From Pseudomonas tritici (GTDB lineage: Bacteria > Pseudomonadota > Gammaproteobacteria > Pseudomonadales > Pseudomonadaceae), in NCBI RefSeq assembly GCF_014268275.3, contig NZ_CP077084.1, positions 4,278,001 to 4,342,000 on the forward strand: a stretch of 64,000 nt of DNA. Reading direction: 5' to 3'. The position numbers and the translations under genes are program-made. Under the pieces are notes generated by a model. The model saw nothing but the letters and a program-made list of their open reading frames with translations. It was not told the origin of the DNA and did not search any database. Below, piece by piece: positions 29,568 to 39,551 of this stretch; the stretch's first letter is position 1, and every line of letters begins with the position of its first letter.

Positions 29568-29941
29568 GAAAAATCGAGGCTTATATAAGGAAACCAAATA
29601 ACCAGTCGAGCATTTAGCCTATGGACATCCAGTATAAAACCGCGAAGGTGTACGGCCTGCGCGCCTCAAGATATGACACTAAAGGCAACACCCTGACAGA
29701 AAGTAACTTCAGGAAAACAACAAACCTTTTTGATGCGCGCAACTTATGCTAACTAACGCGCACGCAAGTACTTCAACACCCTTCCATCAAGGCCAACCTG
29801 TTAAAACCTCGTAGCAGTCGAACCCTACACTCACGCTTATTTGCATATATCTCGCGACAACATGGCAACCCTCCAAGCGCCATCCAGGCTGAACACTGCC
29901 CTGAACAGGGCGCATTGTCGCTACACCGTTATTTTTCAGAC

Positions 29942-29964
29942 AAAAAAAGGCGCCTTTCGGCGCC
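29942..29964 (-). terminator. Terminator after dusC
   Basis: On the minus strand GGCGCC-GAAA-GGCGCC is followed by seven T residues, about 40 bases beyond the dusC stop. Confidence 0.9.
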
Positions 29965-30001
29965 CCTTACAGCAAAAGATGAAACACTTATATATGTAAA
30001 C

Positions 30002-30979
30002 CTAATCTTGCAACGCCATCGACCGCTCACGCTGGCTGGGCATACCCAGCAAACGTCCGACCTGCTCCAGATCAGTTTCCCTACGCATCAACGTAAACAA
30101 CTCCACCGCTTCAGGGTAATTGCGGGTGAGCATCGCTAGCCATTGCTTCAAACGCCCCGGCGCTTGGCGCTCGGTCAGTTGCGCCACTGACTGGGTCCAG
30201 AAGTCTTGGAGCATGGGCTGCATGTCTGCCCAAGTCATCTCAACCACGTCCTCGCCCGCCCGCGCCGCAGCGATCTGCCGTGCCAGGTCAGGACGCGCGA
30301 CCAGGCCGCGGCCCAGCATGATGTCTTCGGCGCCGCTGATTTCGCGGCAACGCTTCCAGTCGTCGACACTCCAGATATCGCCATTGGCGAACACCGGCAC
30401 CTTGACCACGTCCTGCACCCGCGGGATCCACTCCCAGTGGGCGGGCGGTTTGTAGCCATCGGTCTTGGTGCGTGCATGCACCACGATATGCGCAGCGCCG
30501 CCTTCCGCCAGGGCCGTGGCGCAAACCAGGGCGCCGTCCGGGCTGTCGAAGCCCAGGCGCATCTTGGCGGTTACCGGGATATGGGCAGGCACAGCGCGAC
30601 GGACGTGTTCGACAATCTGGTTGAGCAGCTCCGGTTCCTTGAGCAGCACCGCACCACCGCGCGACTTGTTGACGGTCTTGGCTGGGCAGCCGAAATTCAG
30701 GTCTATGACCTGCGAACCCAATTCGCAGGCCAAGGCCGCATTTTCGGCCAGGCACACCGGGTCGGAGCCGAGCAATTGCACGCGCAGCGGTACGCCCGCG
30801 GCGGTGTGGGCACCGTGCAGCAGTTCCGGGGCGAGCTTGTGGAAATACGCAGGGGTGAGCAGGCGGTCATTGACGCGGATGAACTCGGTCACGCACCAGT
30901 CAATACCGCCGACTCGGGTCAGCACGTCCCGCAGGATGTTGTCGACCAACCCCTCCATGGGCGCCAAAGCAATTTGCAT
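30002..30979 (-). CDS. dusC: tRNA-dihydrouridine(16) synthase
   Basis: The protein is 325 residues, an FMN-dependent Dus enzyme reducing uridine in the tRNA D-loop. [20 protein letters not shown] is the FMN-binding start; the catalytic Cys is C98 in [27 protein letters not shown] and NGDIWS follow in the expected order. The short spacing and the [12 protein letters not shown] wording fit the DusC subgroup rather than DusA or DusB. An alternative GTG three codons upstream cannot be excluded. Confidence 0.94.
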   Translation of the reverse strand: MQIALAPMEGLVDNILRDVLTRVGGIDWCVTEFIRVNDRLLTPAYFHKLAPELLHGAHTAAGVPLRVQLLGSDPVCLAENAALACELGSQVIDLNFGCPAKTVNKSRGGAVLLKEPELLNQIVEHVRRAVPAHIPVTAKMRLGFDSPDGALVCATALAEGGAAHIVVHARTKTDGYKPPAHWEWIPRVQDVVKVPVFANGDIWSVDDWKRCREISGAEDIMLGRGLVARPDLARQIAAARAGEDVVEMTWADMQPMLQDFWTQSVAQLTERQAPGRLKQWLAMLTRNYPEAVELFTLMRRETDLEQVGRLLGMPSQRERSMALQD

Positions 30980-31034
30980 GGAAAACACTCAACAAAAATC
31001 GTGGCGCAGTTTACTGGGTTTCCCACAGCAACCG

Positions 31035-31469
31035 TTAACCCCCTGTCAGGGCGGGGCCATAACCGTCGAGAAACTCCGCGGGCATGCGCTTGGGCTTGCC
31101 GCTGGACAGCTCGATGCAGACAAAGGTGGTGTGTGCGCGCAACAAAGTGACGCCGTCACGCGGGCGTACCAGTTGGAAGCGCCGGGTCATCTTCAGGCGT
31201 TGGTCCCAGTCGACGATCCAGGTGGCCAGTTGCAGCTCATCGCCTTCGTAGCCTGCGGCCAGGTAATCGATCTCGTGCCGCACCACGGCCATGGCGCGGT
31301 CAAGTCGACGATATTCGGTCAGGTCCAGCCCCAGGCGCTGGGAATGGCGCCAGGCGCAGCGCTCCAGCCAAGACACATACACCGCGTTATTGGCGTGCCC
31401 CAGGCCGTCGATGTCTTCAGGGGCGACCTGCAGATCGATGATAAACGGCGTTGCCAAATCCCAGCCCAT
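31035..31469 (-). CDS. Acyl-CoA thioesterase, hotdog fold (4-hydroxybenzoyl-CoA thioesterase family)
   Basis: The protein has 144 residues. The segment VAPEDIDGLGHANNAVYVSWLE contains the catalytic Asp and the GHxNN pattern of the 4HBT/YbgC family; RHEIDYLAAGYEGDELQLATWI is the next strand pair. Substrate specificity is not readable. It is a stand-alone minus-strand gene between dusC and the hydrolase; a role in recycling CoA from acyl-CoA is the family expectation. Confidence 0.88.
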   Translation of the reverse strand: MGWDLATPFIIDLQVAPEDIDGLGHANNAVYVSWLERCAWRHSQRLGLDLTEYRRLDRAMAVVRHEIDYLAAGYEGDELQLATWIVDWDQRLKMTRRFQLVRPRDGVTLLRAHTTFVCIELSSGKPKRMPAEFLDGYGPALTGG

Positions 31470-31508
31470 GCCTTGCTCCAGTCGATTAATGTCGGCGGGA
31501 GGAGTGTA

Positions 31509-32345
31509 TCAGGCGCTTTGCCGCTCCTGTAGACAGCAGCCGGCCAGCAATGCCAGCACACCGTCGATCACCCGTGGATCGGCCAGCACTTTCTGGTGAC
31601 CGCCCTGCTCCAGGCGCAGCAGGCGGCTGTCGAACCAGGCTTCGTGAATGGCTTGCGACGCCTTGACCGGGACGAACGTATCGTCTTCGGCATGCACGAT
31701 CAGGCCGGGGATATTCATCTGGTAGTGGGCCACATCCAAGTGTTTGAGCGGCATGCCGAACGTCAACTCGACCTCCTGGATAAACGCCGACCGCGCCCGC
31801 GCTGGCAAACCGACCATCTTGGTAAAGCCGCGTAGCGCATCCAGAAAGCGTGACGGCGCGGCAATACTCACCAACGCCTCGGTACGCAAGCCCAACTGCA
31901 CTGCCAGCATCGCACTGGCACCGCCCATTGAATGGCCGATCACGGCATGCAGCGGCGGCAACTCTGCCGCCGCCTCAAGCATGGCGCGAGCAAAGAGCAG
32001 CACATGGGCTTCGCGCCCCGGCGAACGGCCATGGGCGGGACCGTCCAGGGCAATCACCGAATAACCATTGTCGACCAACGCAGTGATCAGGCTCGCGAAC
32101 TGAGTGGGCCGCCCTTCCCAACCGTGCATCAACAACACCGCAGGCCCCTGGCCCCAACGCAAGGCAGACAAACCGAAACGCAAGGTAATGCGCTCCGATT
32201 GCGCCAGCAGCGGCAGCTCCCAATCGCGCGGCGGTAGATGGCGCGGCGTCATGAAGGCGCGACGCATCTTATTGGCCACCATTTGCGGAGCGAGGTGTCC
32301 CAGCGTACCGTTGAAGCGACGAGTCCAGGTTAGCGTGCCCATCAT
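31509..32345 (-). CDS. Alpha/beta hydrolase
   Basis: The protein has 278 residues. The oxyanion segment LLMHGWEGRPTQF, the nucleophile elbow GHSMGGAS (Ser about residue 138), the acid loop HAEDDTFVPV and the final His in EQGGHQKVL give a complete catalytic triad of the lipase/esterase-like fold. There is no signal peptide. It begins 12 bases after the TetR gene and is very likely in its operon, so its expression should respond to the TetR ligand. Confidence 0.88.
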   Translation of the reverse strand: MMGTLTWTRRFNGTLGHLAPQMVANKMRRAFMTPRHLPPRDWELPLLAQSERITLRFGLSALRWGQGPAVLLMHGWEGRPTQFASLITALVDNGYSVIALDGPAHGRSPGREAHVLLFARAMLEAAAELPPLHAVIGHSMGGASAMLAVQLGLRTEALVSIAAPSRFLDALRGFTKMVGLPARARSAFIQEVELTFGMPLKHLDVAHYQMNIPGLIVHAEDDTFVPVKASQAIHEAWFDSRLLRLEQGGHQKVLADPRVIDGVLALLAGCCLQERQSA

Positions 32346-32357
32346 GAGAGCCCTCTT

Positions 32358-32897
32358 CTAGCGCACCGCCGACTTGGCGGCGCGCAGCACACGGTCAGAC
32401 AATTCACCAGGACCCAGCGCGCGGGCCAGGGCCAGGCCACCGATCATCAGCGCCATGTCAGCTAGGGCTTTGTCAGTGTCTTCAGGGCTGGCGGCGAGCT
32501 GCGCAGCCATCAACTCGCAGTGCTCATTAAGTGCCTGGCGGAACTCATCCGGCAGACGGCTCATTTCGCCCACCGTGGCCGGGATCGGGCATGCCTGGGC
32601 GGTTGAGTCACGGTGCTTGCGCGACAAGTAGAACGCCGCCACCAGGCTTCTGCGCTCTTCCCCGGTCAGCTGTGGATCGATGTCGTCGATCGAGGCGCGA
32701 CGCTTGGCCAGCAACTGTGTAAAGGCCTCCAGCATCAGCGCGTCCTTGCTTTCGAAGTGCGCGTAGAAACCACCGACGGTCAGCCCCGCGGCCCCCATGA
32801 CCTCACCCACACTTGGTTCTGCCGGGCCACGCTGGATCAACGCGGCGCTGGCAGCCTGCAGAATGCGTTCGCGGGTTTGCGCTTTTTTATCGCTCAT
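32358..32897 (-). CDS. TetR family transcriptional regulator
   Basis: The protein has 179 residues. The N-terminal helix-turn-helix reads TRERILQAASAALIQRGPAEPSVGEVMGAAGLTVGGFYAHFESKD in outline (about residues 8-50), with the typical GGFYAHF recognition end. I choose the second of two adjacent ATGs (32897) because it is at the right distance from GGAGG. A perfect palindrome upstream is the probable operator, giving autoregulation of this gene and the hydrolase. Confidence 0.93.
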   Translation of the reverse strand: MSDKKAQTRERILQAASAALIQRGPAEPSVGEVMGAAGLTVGGFYAHFESKDALMLEAFTQLLAKRRASIDDIDPQLTGEERRSLVAAFYLSRKHRDSTAQACPIPATVGEMSRLPDEFRQALNEHCELMAAQLAASPEDTDKALADMALMIGGLALARALGPGELSDRVLRAAKSAVR

Positions 32898-32922
32898 CAT
32901 TGCCTCCGATGTTCATGGGTTG

Positions 32923-32945
32923 AATATTATTATCATAATAATATT
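32923..32945. promoter_or_regulatory. Perfect 23-bp palindrome, probable TetR operator
   Basis: AATATTATTAT-C-ATAATAATATT is an 11-1-11 perfect inverted repeat 26 bases upstream of the TetR start codon. It is strikingly AT-rich in a GC-rich genome. Palindromes in this position usually bind the adjacent TetR protein. Confidence 0.75.
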
Positions 32946-33025
32946 TGGCAAGCGACAGGCGTGACCATTGGTCAGAAGATATAAAGGGAATTGAGAGAGG
33001 AATTGGCCAAACGCCAGACAAACAA

Positions 33026-33054
33026 AAGGGCCATTCAATAATTGAATGACCCTT
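33026..33054 (-). terminator. Terminator after the Glu/Ala tRNA cluster
   Basis: AAGGGTCATTCAATT pairs with AATGGCCCTT-type sequence; on the minus strand it is followed by TTTG. It lies 26 bases beyond the first tRNA-Glu 3' end. Confidence 0.8.
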
Positions 33055-33079
33055 AAAAATCCCGCAGAGCGGGTAATCG

Positions 33080-33155
33080 TGGCGTCCCCTAGGGGACTCG
33101 AACCCCTGTTACCGCCGTGAAAGGGCGGTGTCCTAGGCCACTAGACGAAGGGGAC
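33080..33155 (-). tRNA. tRNA-Glu (anticodon TTC), copy 1
   Basis: This is a 76-nt cloverleaf with GCCA end; anticodon loop CTTTCAC gives TTC (glutamate). It is identical to the copy at 33362-33437. Confidence 0.95.
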
Positions 33156-33235
33156 ACAAACCTTCTATACACTGATCAGCGCTGAGAACTGATCGATTCA
33201 AGGGCCGAGTGACCGCAACCTTGAACCTGTAAAAT

Positions 33236-33311
<76 letters not shown>

Positions 33312-33361
33312 GGATTTTTCGTCTCTCGACGCAGCAGACCTTTCGAACTGCTTGTTGAAAC

Positions 33362-33437
33362 TGGCGTCCCCTAGGGGACTCGAACCCCTGTTACCGCCGT
33401 GAAAGGGCGGTGTCCTAGGCCACTAGACGAAGGGGAC
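33362..33437 (-). tRNA. tRNA-Glu (anticodon TTC), copy 2
   Basis: Same sequence as copy 1. The spacer to the following Ala copy is also similar in both units (CCTTGAACCTGTAAA), which shows that the Glu-Ala pair was duplicated as a block. Confidence 0.95.
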
Positions 33438-33493
33438 AAAACCTTCTGTACATCAACTCAAGGACGGTGTGGCCAGACCTTGAACCTGTAAAT

Positions 33494-33569
<76 letters not shown>

Positions 33570-33670
33570 TCATCGGTGAGGACGGGGCGAATCTTAATGG
33601 CGGTTTAGAAGTGTGTCAAATTTATTTTCAACAATTTCCAAAGTTTTTTGCCGGGATAACAATCACTTAC

Positions 33671-33702
33671 CGGTGAAACCCCGGAAAACCGGGGTTTCAC
33701 CG
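33671..33702. terminator. Strong hairpin after gltX
   Basis: CGGTGAAACCCCGG and CCGGGGTTTCACCG form a 14-bp perfect stem with an AAAA/TTTT loop, 15 bases past the gltX stop. No T-tract follows on the minus strand, so termination is probable but not textbook. Confidence 0.6.
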
Positions 33703-33716
33703 TTACAGCAGCCTGC

Positions 33717-35198
33717 TTAGGCGATAGCAGCCAGCAGTTTTTCCCACTCTTTGTTTTCTTTCTTCGACACACCACCAAGCAAATCAAGGGCTTGGCGTAG
33801 ACGGAAACGCGTCAGGTCCGGGCCGAGAATTTCCATCGCATCGAGTACCGACACCGAACTGGCCTGCCCGGTGATCGCGGCAAACATCAAAGGCATGGCG
33901 TCGCGCAGCTTCAATTCCAGGGACTCCACCACCGCCTGGATGGTCGCGGTGATCGCATCCTTCTCCCATTGGCGCAGGCTTTCGAGCTTCCACAGGATTA
34001 ATTGCATCAACTGGCGAACCTGATCACCGGAGAGTTTCTTGGACTCAAACAGCTTGGCATCCGGGTTCACGCCACCCGCGAAAAAGAAGCTGGCCAACGG
34101 TGCGACCTGGCTGAATGTTTCCACCCTGCCCTGCACCAGCGGCGCGATCTTCATCATGTACTCAGGGTTCAACGCCCACTGCTGCACGCGGCTGGCGAAC
34201 TCTTCCACCGGCAAGTCACGCAGCCATTGGCCATTAAGCCACGACAGCTTCTCGATATCGAAGATCGGCCCGCCCAGAGACACGCGGGAAAGGTCGAAGT
34301 TGTCGACCATTTCCTGCAGCGAGAACTTCTCGCGCTCGTCCGGCATCGACCAGCCCATGCGACCCAAGTAGTTGAGCATGGCTTCCGGCATGAAGCCCAT
34401 GCGCTCGTAGAAGGTCACCGAGGTCGGGTTCTTGCGCTTGGACAGCTTGCTCTTGTCCGGGTTACGCAGCAGCGGCATGTAGCACAGCTGCGGCTGTTCC
34501 CAGCCGAAGTACTCGTAGAGCAGGATCAGTTTCGGCGCCGACGGCAGCCATTCTTCACCGCGCAGCACGTGAGTGATGCCCATCAGGTGGTCGTCGACCA
34601 CGTTTGCGAGGAAGTACGTCGGCAAGCCGTCGGTCTTCATCAGCACTTGCATGTCCATGCGGTCCCACGGGATTTCGACGTCACCGCGCAGCATGTCCGG
34701 CACCACGCACACGCCTTCGCTCGGCACTTTCATGCGGATAACGTGCGGTTCGCCAGCGGCCAGGCGGCGGGCGACTTCTTCTTTCGACAGCAGCAGCGCA
34801 CGGCCGTCGTAGCGCGGGGTTTCGCCGCGGGCCTGTTGCTCGGCGCGCATCTGGTCCAGTTCTTCGGCGGTGCAGAAGCACGGGAACGCATGACCCATGT
34901 CGACCAATTGCTGGGTGTACTGCTTGTAGATGTCGCTGCGCTCGCTCTGGCGATACGGGCCATGGGGGCCACCAACGTCCGGGCCTTCCGCCCAGGTAAT
35001 GCCCAACCAGCGCAGGGCATCGAAAATCTGCTGTTCCGACTCACGGGTAGAGCGCAGTTGATCGGTGTCTTCGATCCGCAGGATGAATTCACCGCCGTGC
35101 TGCTTGGCAAAGCAGTAGTTGAACAAGGCGATGTAAGCAGTGCCGACGTGGGGATCCCCAGTAGGCGATGGCGCAATGCGCGTGCGGACGGTGGTCAT
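33717..35198 (-). CDS. gltX: Glutamyl-tRNA synthetase
   Basis: The protein has 493 residues. It is a class I synthetase charging tRNA-Glu. The HIGH-type motif appears as [16 protein letters not shown] near residue 10, and the KMSKS-type motif as [10 protein letters not shown] near 240. I start at ATG 35198 ([14 protein letters not shown]); a longer frame reads into the REP doublet and is spurious. The gene lies immediately upstream of its own tRNA-Glu genes on the same strand. Confidence 0.97.
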   Translation of the reverse strand: MTTVRTRIAPSPTGDPHVGTAYIALFNYCFAKQHGGEFILRIEDTDQLRSTRESEQQIFDALRWLGITWAEGPDVGGPHGPYRQSERSDIYKQYTQQLVDMGHAFPCFCTAEELDQMRAEQQARGETPRYDGRALLLSKEEVARRLAAGEPHVIRMKVPSEGVCVVPDMLRGDVEIPWDRMDMQVLMKTDGLPTYFLANVVDDHLMGITHVLRGEEWLPSAPKLILLYEYFGWEQPQLCYMPLLRNPDKSKLSKRKNPTSVTFYERMGFMPEAMLNYLGRMGWSMPDEREKFSLQEMVDNFDLSRVSLGGPIFDIEKLSWLNGQWLRDLPVEEFASRVQQWALNPEYMMKIAPLVQGRVETFSQVAPLASFFFAGGVNPDAKLFESKKLSGDQVRQLMQLILWKLESLRQWEKDAITATIQAVVESLELKLRDAMPLMFAAITGQASSVSVLDAMEILGPDLTRFRLRQALDLLGGVSKKENKEWEKLLAAIA

Positions 35199-35306
35199 GG
35201 CAGGTCTCGAATGGGCGATAAAGCTGAAAATTGAAACAAGGGGGGAATGGTAACAGCCTGGGGTGGTTGGGCTCCAGCCTGGGTGAATCAGGGAGACCGA
35301 GGCGCG

Positions 35307-35386
35307 GCCATCGCAGGCAAGCCAGCTCCCACATTTGACTGTATGCACAAATCAAAATATGGGAGCTGGCTTGCCTGCGATGAGGC
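35307..35386. repeat. REP doublet between uvrB and gltX
   Basis: CATCGCAGGCAAGCCAGCTC and its inverted partner GAGCTGGCTTGCCTGCGATG flank about 25 bases, making a near-perfect long palindrome. Confidence 0.88.
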
Positions 35387-35404
35387 CAGTCCTGTCAGCG
35401 CAGA

Positions 35405-37420
35405 TCAAACAGCCAAAAGACGCTCACGCAACTTACCAATCTCATCCCGCATCTGCGCCGCCGCCTCAAACTCCAGGTCCCGCGCCAACTGGTACATCTT
35501 CTCTTCCAATTGCCGAATGCGCTTGGTGATCTCACTCGGCGAGCGCAGTTCGTTCTCGTACTTGGCGCTTTCCTCGGCAACCTTGGCCATGCCCTTGCGC
35601 TTCTTGCTGCGCGAGCCCGGTACCACGGCGCCTTCCATGATGTCGGCAACGTCCTTGAACACGCCCTTGGGCGTGATGCCATGTTCCAGGTTAAAAGCAA
35701 TCTGTTTGTCGCGGCGGCGCTCGGTCTCGCCAATCGCCCGCTCCATGGAACCGGTAATGCGGTCCGCGTAGAGAATCGCCCGCCCATTGAGGTTACGTGC
35801 CGCGCGGCCGATGGTCTGGATCAGCGAGCGTTCGGAACGCAGGAAGCCCTCCTTGTCCGCATCGAGGATCGCCACCAGCGACACTTCCGGCATGTCCAGA
35901 CCTTCACGCAGCAGATTGATCCCCACCAGCACATCAAAGGTGCCCAGGCGCAGGTCGCGGATGATCTCCACGCGCTCCACCGTATCGATGTCCGAGTGCA
36001 GGTAACGCACGCGCACGCCGTGGTCAGCCAGGTAGTCGGTCAAGTCTTCAGACATGCGCTTGGTCAACGTAGTGACCAGCACCCGCTCTTCCAGGGCCAC
36101 GCGTTTGCCGATCTCCGAGAGCAAGTCATCGACCTGGGTCAGCGCCGGGCGGATTTCGATTTGCGGGTCGACGAGCCCCGTCGGGCGCACCAACTGCTCA
36201 ACCACACGGCCCGCATGCTCGGCCTCGTAGTTACCCGGCGTGGCCGAGACAAAAATCGTCTGCGGGCTGATGCTCTCAAACTCGTCAAAACGCATTGGCC
36301 GGTTATCCAGCGCCGACGGCAGACGGAAACCGTATTCCACCAAGGTTTCTTTACGCGAGCGGTCACCTTTGTACATCGCGCCGACCTGCGGCACGCTGAC
36401 GTGCGACTCGTCGATCACCAACAGCGCGTCGTCCGGCAAGTAATCAAATAGTGTGGGCGGCGCCTGCCCGGAATCACGACCCGAGAGATAGCGCGAGTAG
36501 TTTTCGATACCATTGCAGTAGCCCAGCTCCAGGATCATCTCCAGGTCGAAGCGGGTGCGCTGCTCAAGACGCTGGGCTTCCACCAGCTTGTTATTGGAAC
36601 GCAGGTACTCCAGGCGCTCGGCCAACTCGGTCTTGATGCCCTCGATGGCGCCCATCAGGGTTTCGCGCGGGGTCACGTAGTGGCTTTTCGGATAGAACGT
36701 GAAGCGCGGCAGCTTGCGGATTACCTCGCCGGTCAACGGATCGAAGGCCGACAGGCTCTCGACTTCATCGTCAAACAGTTCGATGCGGATCGCTTCCAGG
36801 TCGGATTCCGCCGGGTAAATATCGATCACATCGCCGCGCACGCGGAAGGTGGCACGGGCAAAGTCCATGTCGTTGCGCGTGTATTGCAGGCTCGTCAGGC
36901 GACGCAGCAACTCGCGCTGGTCGAGTTTGTCACCGCGATCAACGTGCAACACCATCTTCAAATAGGTTTCCGGGCTGCCCAGGCCGTAGATGCACGACAC
37001 CGTGGTGACGATGATCGCGTCTTTGCGCTCCAGCAGCGCCTTGGTCGCCGACAGCCGCATCTGCTCGATATGGTCGTTGATCGACGCATCCTTCTCGATA
37101 AAGGTATCGGAGGACGGCACATAGGCTTCGGGCTGGTAGTAGTCGTAGTAGGAAACGAAGTATTCCACCGCGTTATTCGGGAAGAACGCCTTGAACTCGC
37201 CATACAACTGCGCGGCCAGGGTCTTGTTGGGCGCCAGCACCAGGGTGGGCCGGTTGATCTGCGCGATCACGTTGGCGATGCTGAAGGTCTTGCCCGAACC
37301 TGTCACCCCGAGCAGCGTCTGGTGGGCCAGGCCGGCTTCGATGCCCTCGACCATCTGGCGGATGGCTTCCGGCTGATCGCCAGCGGGTTCAAAGCGGGTG
37401 ACGAGTTGGAAATCCGACAT
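35405..37420 (-). CDS. uvrB: UvrABC excinuclease subunit B
   Basis: The protein has 671 residues. It is the DNA-damage-verification helicase of nucleotide excision repair. Walker [11 protein letters not shown] (about residues 40-49), the beta-hairpin region [23 protein letters not shown] in outline (about 85-108), Walker [12 protein letters not shown], the helicase motif GRAARNLNG, and the C-terminal UVR motif [20 protein letters not shown] are present. The ATG at 37420 starts [12 protein letters not shown]. An LexA site was not recognised upstream. Confidence 0.98.
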   Translation of the reverse strand: MSDFQLVTRFEPAGDQPEAIRQMVEGIEAGLAHQTLLGVTGSGKTFSIANVIAQINRPTLVLAPNKTLAAQLYGEFKAFFPNNAVEYFVSYYDYYQPEAYVPSSDTFIEKDASINDHIEQMRLSATKALLERKDAIIVTTVSCIYGLGSPETYLKMVLHVDRGDKLDQRELLRRLTSLQYTRNDMDFARATFRVRGDVIDIYPAESDLEAIRIELFDDEVESLSAFDPLTGEVIRKLPRFTFYPKSHYVTPRETLMGAIEGIKTELAERLEYLRSNNKLVEAQRLEQRTRFDLEMILELGYCNGIENYSRYLSGRDSGQAPPTLFDYLPDDALLVIDESHVSVPQVGAMYKGDRSRKETLVEYGFRLPSALDNRPMRFDEFESISPQTIFVSATPGNYEAEHAGRVVEQLVRPTGLVDPQIEIRPALTQVDDLLSEIGKRVALEERVLVTTLTKRMSEDLTDYLADHGVRVRYLHSDIDTVERVEIIRDLRLGTFDVLVGINLLREGLDMPEVSLVAILDADKEGFLRSERSLIQTIGRAARNLNGRAILYADRITGSMERAIGETERRRDKQIAFNLEHGITPKGVFKDVADIMEGAVVPGSRSKKRKGMAKVAEESAKYENELRSPSEITKRIRQLEEKMYQLARDLEFEAAAQMRDEIGKLRERLLAV

Positions 37421-37762
37421 AACATACCTCGTGTAGTCACCCCAGACTGTAAACCCGTCGAGGACGAAATAGACCACCACCCGCGAAGATTCAGAGCGGA
37501 TAGTAGGAAAAAACCATGATAGCCATAGAAGTGGTGGCGAGTGCGTCGGGTTTCAAGGCAATCGTCCTACGCGACCCTTCCGATCCCTGTTGCAATAAGA
37601 CTAACGGTCAGCAAATAAACCGAAAAACTTGGCCGAAAAGCCGTTTCGGCTGTCGCCCTCAGCCGTGATGGCCTCTATACTAGCTCCCCGTTTGTGCACC
37701 GCTCTAGTGCATTCGGCTGGAGCGCGACACGTCCCTCCCTTCCCCCATAGAGCTGCCGCAAA
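37421..37762. other. Divergent intergenic region uvrB / aminotransferase
   Basis: About 340 bases hold the promoters of both divergent genes. I see no REP, tRNA or clear operator in it. Confidence 0.5.
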
Positions 37763-38959
37763 ATGAGCCTGTTCTCCGCTGTCGAAATGGCACCACGCGA
37801 TCCTATCCTGGGCCTCAACGAAGCATTCAACGCCGATACACGAACCACCAAGGTCAACCTTGGCGTGGGCGTTTACTGCAACGAAGAGGGGAAGATTCCA
37901 CTCTTGCGTGCCGTTGCCGAAGCGGAAGCCATTCGCGTGGCGCAACACGCCGCCCGTGGCTACTTGCCGATCGACGGCATCGCGGCGTATGACAAGGCCG
38001 TGCAAACCCTGCTGTTTGGTGCTGAGTCGCCACTGCTGGCTGCGGGTCGCGTTGTGACCGTCCAGGCCGTTGGCGGCACCGGCGCCCTGAAAATTGGCGC
38101 CGACTTCCTCAAGCAACTGCTGCCAGACGCCGTTGTCGCCATCAGCGACCCAAGCTGGGAAAACCACCGCGCCCTGTTCGAAACCGCAGGTTTCCCGGTG
38201 CAGAACTACCGCTACTACGACGCCGCCACCCACGACGTAAACCGTGCCGGCCTGCTCGAAGACCTCAACGCCCTGCCGCCACAGTCCATCGTGGTGCTGC
38301 ACGCCTGCTGCCACAACCCGACCGGCGTCGACCTGAGCCCGGCCGACTGGCAGAACGTGCTGGACGTGGTCAAGGCCAAGAACCTGGTGCCGTTCCTCGA
38401 CATGGCCTACCAGGGCTTTGGCGACGGCATCCACGAAGACGCCGCTGCCGTACGTCTGTTCGCTGAGTCGGGCCTGACCTTCTTTGTGTCCAGCTCGTTC
38501 TCCAAGTCGTTCTCGCTGTACGGCGAACGTGTGGGCGCGCTGTCCATCGTTGGCGACTCCAAGGAAGAAAGCGCGCGCATCCTGTCCCAGGTCAAGCGTG
38601 TGATCCGCACCAACTACTCCAACCCGCCGACCCACGGCGCGGCGATTGTTGCAGCGGTGCTGAACAACCCTGAGCTGCGCGCCCAGTGGGAAGCCGAACT
38701 GGCGGAAATGCGCCTGCGCATCCGTGGCATGCGCGAGCAGATGGTCGCCGAACTGGCCAAGGCTGCTCCGGGCCAGGACTTCAGCTTTGTCGGCCGCCAG
38801 CGCGGGATGTTCTCCTACTCCGGCCTGACCGTTGAGCAAGTCACTCGCTTGCGCACCGAGTTTGGGATCTACGCACTGGATACCGGGCGTATCTGTGTGG
38901 CGGCGCTGAACCAGTCGAACATTGATGCGGTCACAAAGGCGATTGTTCAGGTTCTATAA
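37763..38959 (+). CDS. Aromatic/aspartate aminotransferase, class I
   Basis: The protein has 398 residues. PLP fold-type I: NLGVGVYCNEEGKIPLLRAV near the N-terminus, HACCHNPTGVDLS (Asn and substrate loop), DMAYQGFGDG (Asp and Tyr contacting PLP), and SSSFSKSFSLYGERVGAL with the Schiff-base Lys near 248. The C-terminal RGMFSYSGL carries the carboxylate-binding arginine region. It belongs to the AspC/TyrB group; it may act on aspartate or on aromatic amino acids. The position next to uvrB matches P. aeruginosa as I recall it. Confidence 0.93.
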   Translation: MSLFSAVEMAPRDPILGLNEAFNADTRTTKVNLGVGVYCNEEGKIPLLRAVAEAEAIRVAQHAARGYLPIDGIAAYDKAVQTLLFGAESPLLAAGRVVTVQAVGGTGALKIGADFLKQLLPDAVVAISDPSWENHRALFETAGFPVQNYRYYDAATHDVNRAGLLEDLNALPPQSIVVLHACCHNPTGVDLSPADWQNVLDVVKAKNLVPFLDMAYQGFGDGIHEDAAAVRLFAESGLTFFVSSSFSKSFSLYGERVGALSIVGDSKEESARILSQVKRVIRTNYSNPPTHGAAIVAAVLNNPELRAQWEAELAEMRLRIRGMREQMVAELAKAAPGQDFSFVGRQRGMFSYSGLTVEQVTRLRTEFGIYALDTGRICVAALNQSNIDAVTKAIVQVL

Positions 38960-38975
38960 CCTGGCGGCGCCGCAA

Positions 38976-39003
38976 GAAGGGAAGCTACGGCTTCCCTTTT
39001 TAA
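38976..39003 (+). terminator. Terminator after the aminotransferase
   Basis: AAGGGAAGC-TAC-GGCTTCCCTT runs into TTTTAA, about 20 bases past the stop. Confidence 0.88.
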
Positions 39004-39069
39004 TGCCTGTCAGAAAATGCCCTGCTCCCCTAGACTGAACCCTGATTGCCCCTTTGCTGTGAGAGCCTT

Positions 39070-39279
39070 ATGAGAAACGATGACCTGGACCTGCGTGCCG
39101 ACCGCGACGAGCTGGACCACTTCACCCCACGCGCGCCGCAAGCCAAGCGCCAGAAGAGCTTGGTGTTGCAGGTAGCGCTCGGCGTGTTCCTCGGAGGCCT
39201 GGCACTGTGGCTGGTGCAATTGGGTGCGACCGCGTTAATGGCAAAACTGGCGATGGGCACCCTGCAATTCGGCGGCTGA
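39070..39279 (+). CDS. Small single-pass membrane protein, 69 residues
   Basis: A charged N-terminus (MRNDDLDLRADRDELDHFTPR) precedes a basic patch and one membrane helix (LQVALGVFLGGLALWLVQLGA, about residues 34-54). The ATG at 39070 follows GAGAG. No family is recognised; small membrane proteins of this type are common and poorly annotated in Pseudomonas. It stands between a terminator and a REP. Confidence 0.72.
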   Translation: MRNDDLDLRADRDELDHFTPRAPQAKRQKSLVLQVALGVFLGGLALWLVQLGATALMAKLAMGTLQFGG

Positions 39280-39283
39280 TAGC

Positions 39284-39318
39284 GATCAAATGTGGGAGCT
39301 GGCTTGCCTGCGATGCCA
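39284..39318. repeat. REP unit
   Basis: ATGTGGGAGCTGGCTTGCCT with the following GCGATG. It forms, with the inverted unit near 39520-39547, the outer shell around the palindromic element at 39365-39518. Confidence 0.85.
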
Positions 39319-39364
39319 GCACCCCGGTGTATCAGGCAAAACGAGTTGATGCTATCGCAGCATA

Positions 39365-39518
39365 AGTATCTACACATCTTGAGCGAGCCCTCTGCGTAGC
39401 AGCTGTCGAGCCCTGGCGAGGCTGCGTCAGCGGTGTGTCAGACAGACCGCAAACGCAGCCTCGCCAGGGCTCGACAGCTGCTACGCACTATCACATTGAA
39501 AATGTGTAGATATCTGTG
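39365..39518 (+). mobile_element. 154-bp palindromic MITE-like element, copy A
   Basis: Ends GTATCTACACAT and ATGTGTAGATAT are near-perfect terminal inverted repeats. Inside lie two roughly 31-base arms, starting GTAGCAGCTGTCGAGCCCTG and its exact reverse complement, separated by about 27 bases. No coding capacity. Copy B at 44488-44641 is the same sequence in reverse orientation with only about four differences. The element is flanked on both sides by REP sequence. Confidence 0.85.
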
Positions 39519-39547
39519 GCTATCGCAGGCAAGCCAGCTCCCACATT
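39519..39547. repeat. REP unit, inverted
   Basis: GGCTATCGCAGGCAAGCCAG followed by CTCCCACATT. It is the partner of the unit at 39284-39318. Confidence 0.85.
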
Positions 39548-39551
39548 CGAT

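Noticed and set aside
39284..39547. CRISPR array or ncRNA gene at the repeats
   Set aside because: Repeats are inverted REP units around one palindromic element with no regular direct-repeat spacing.
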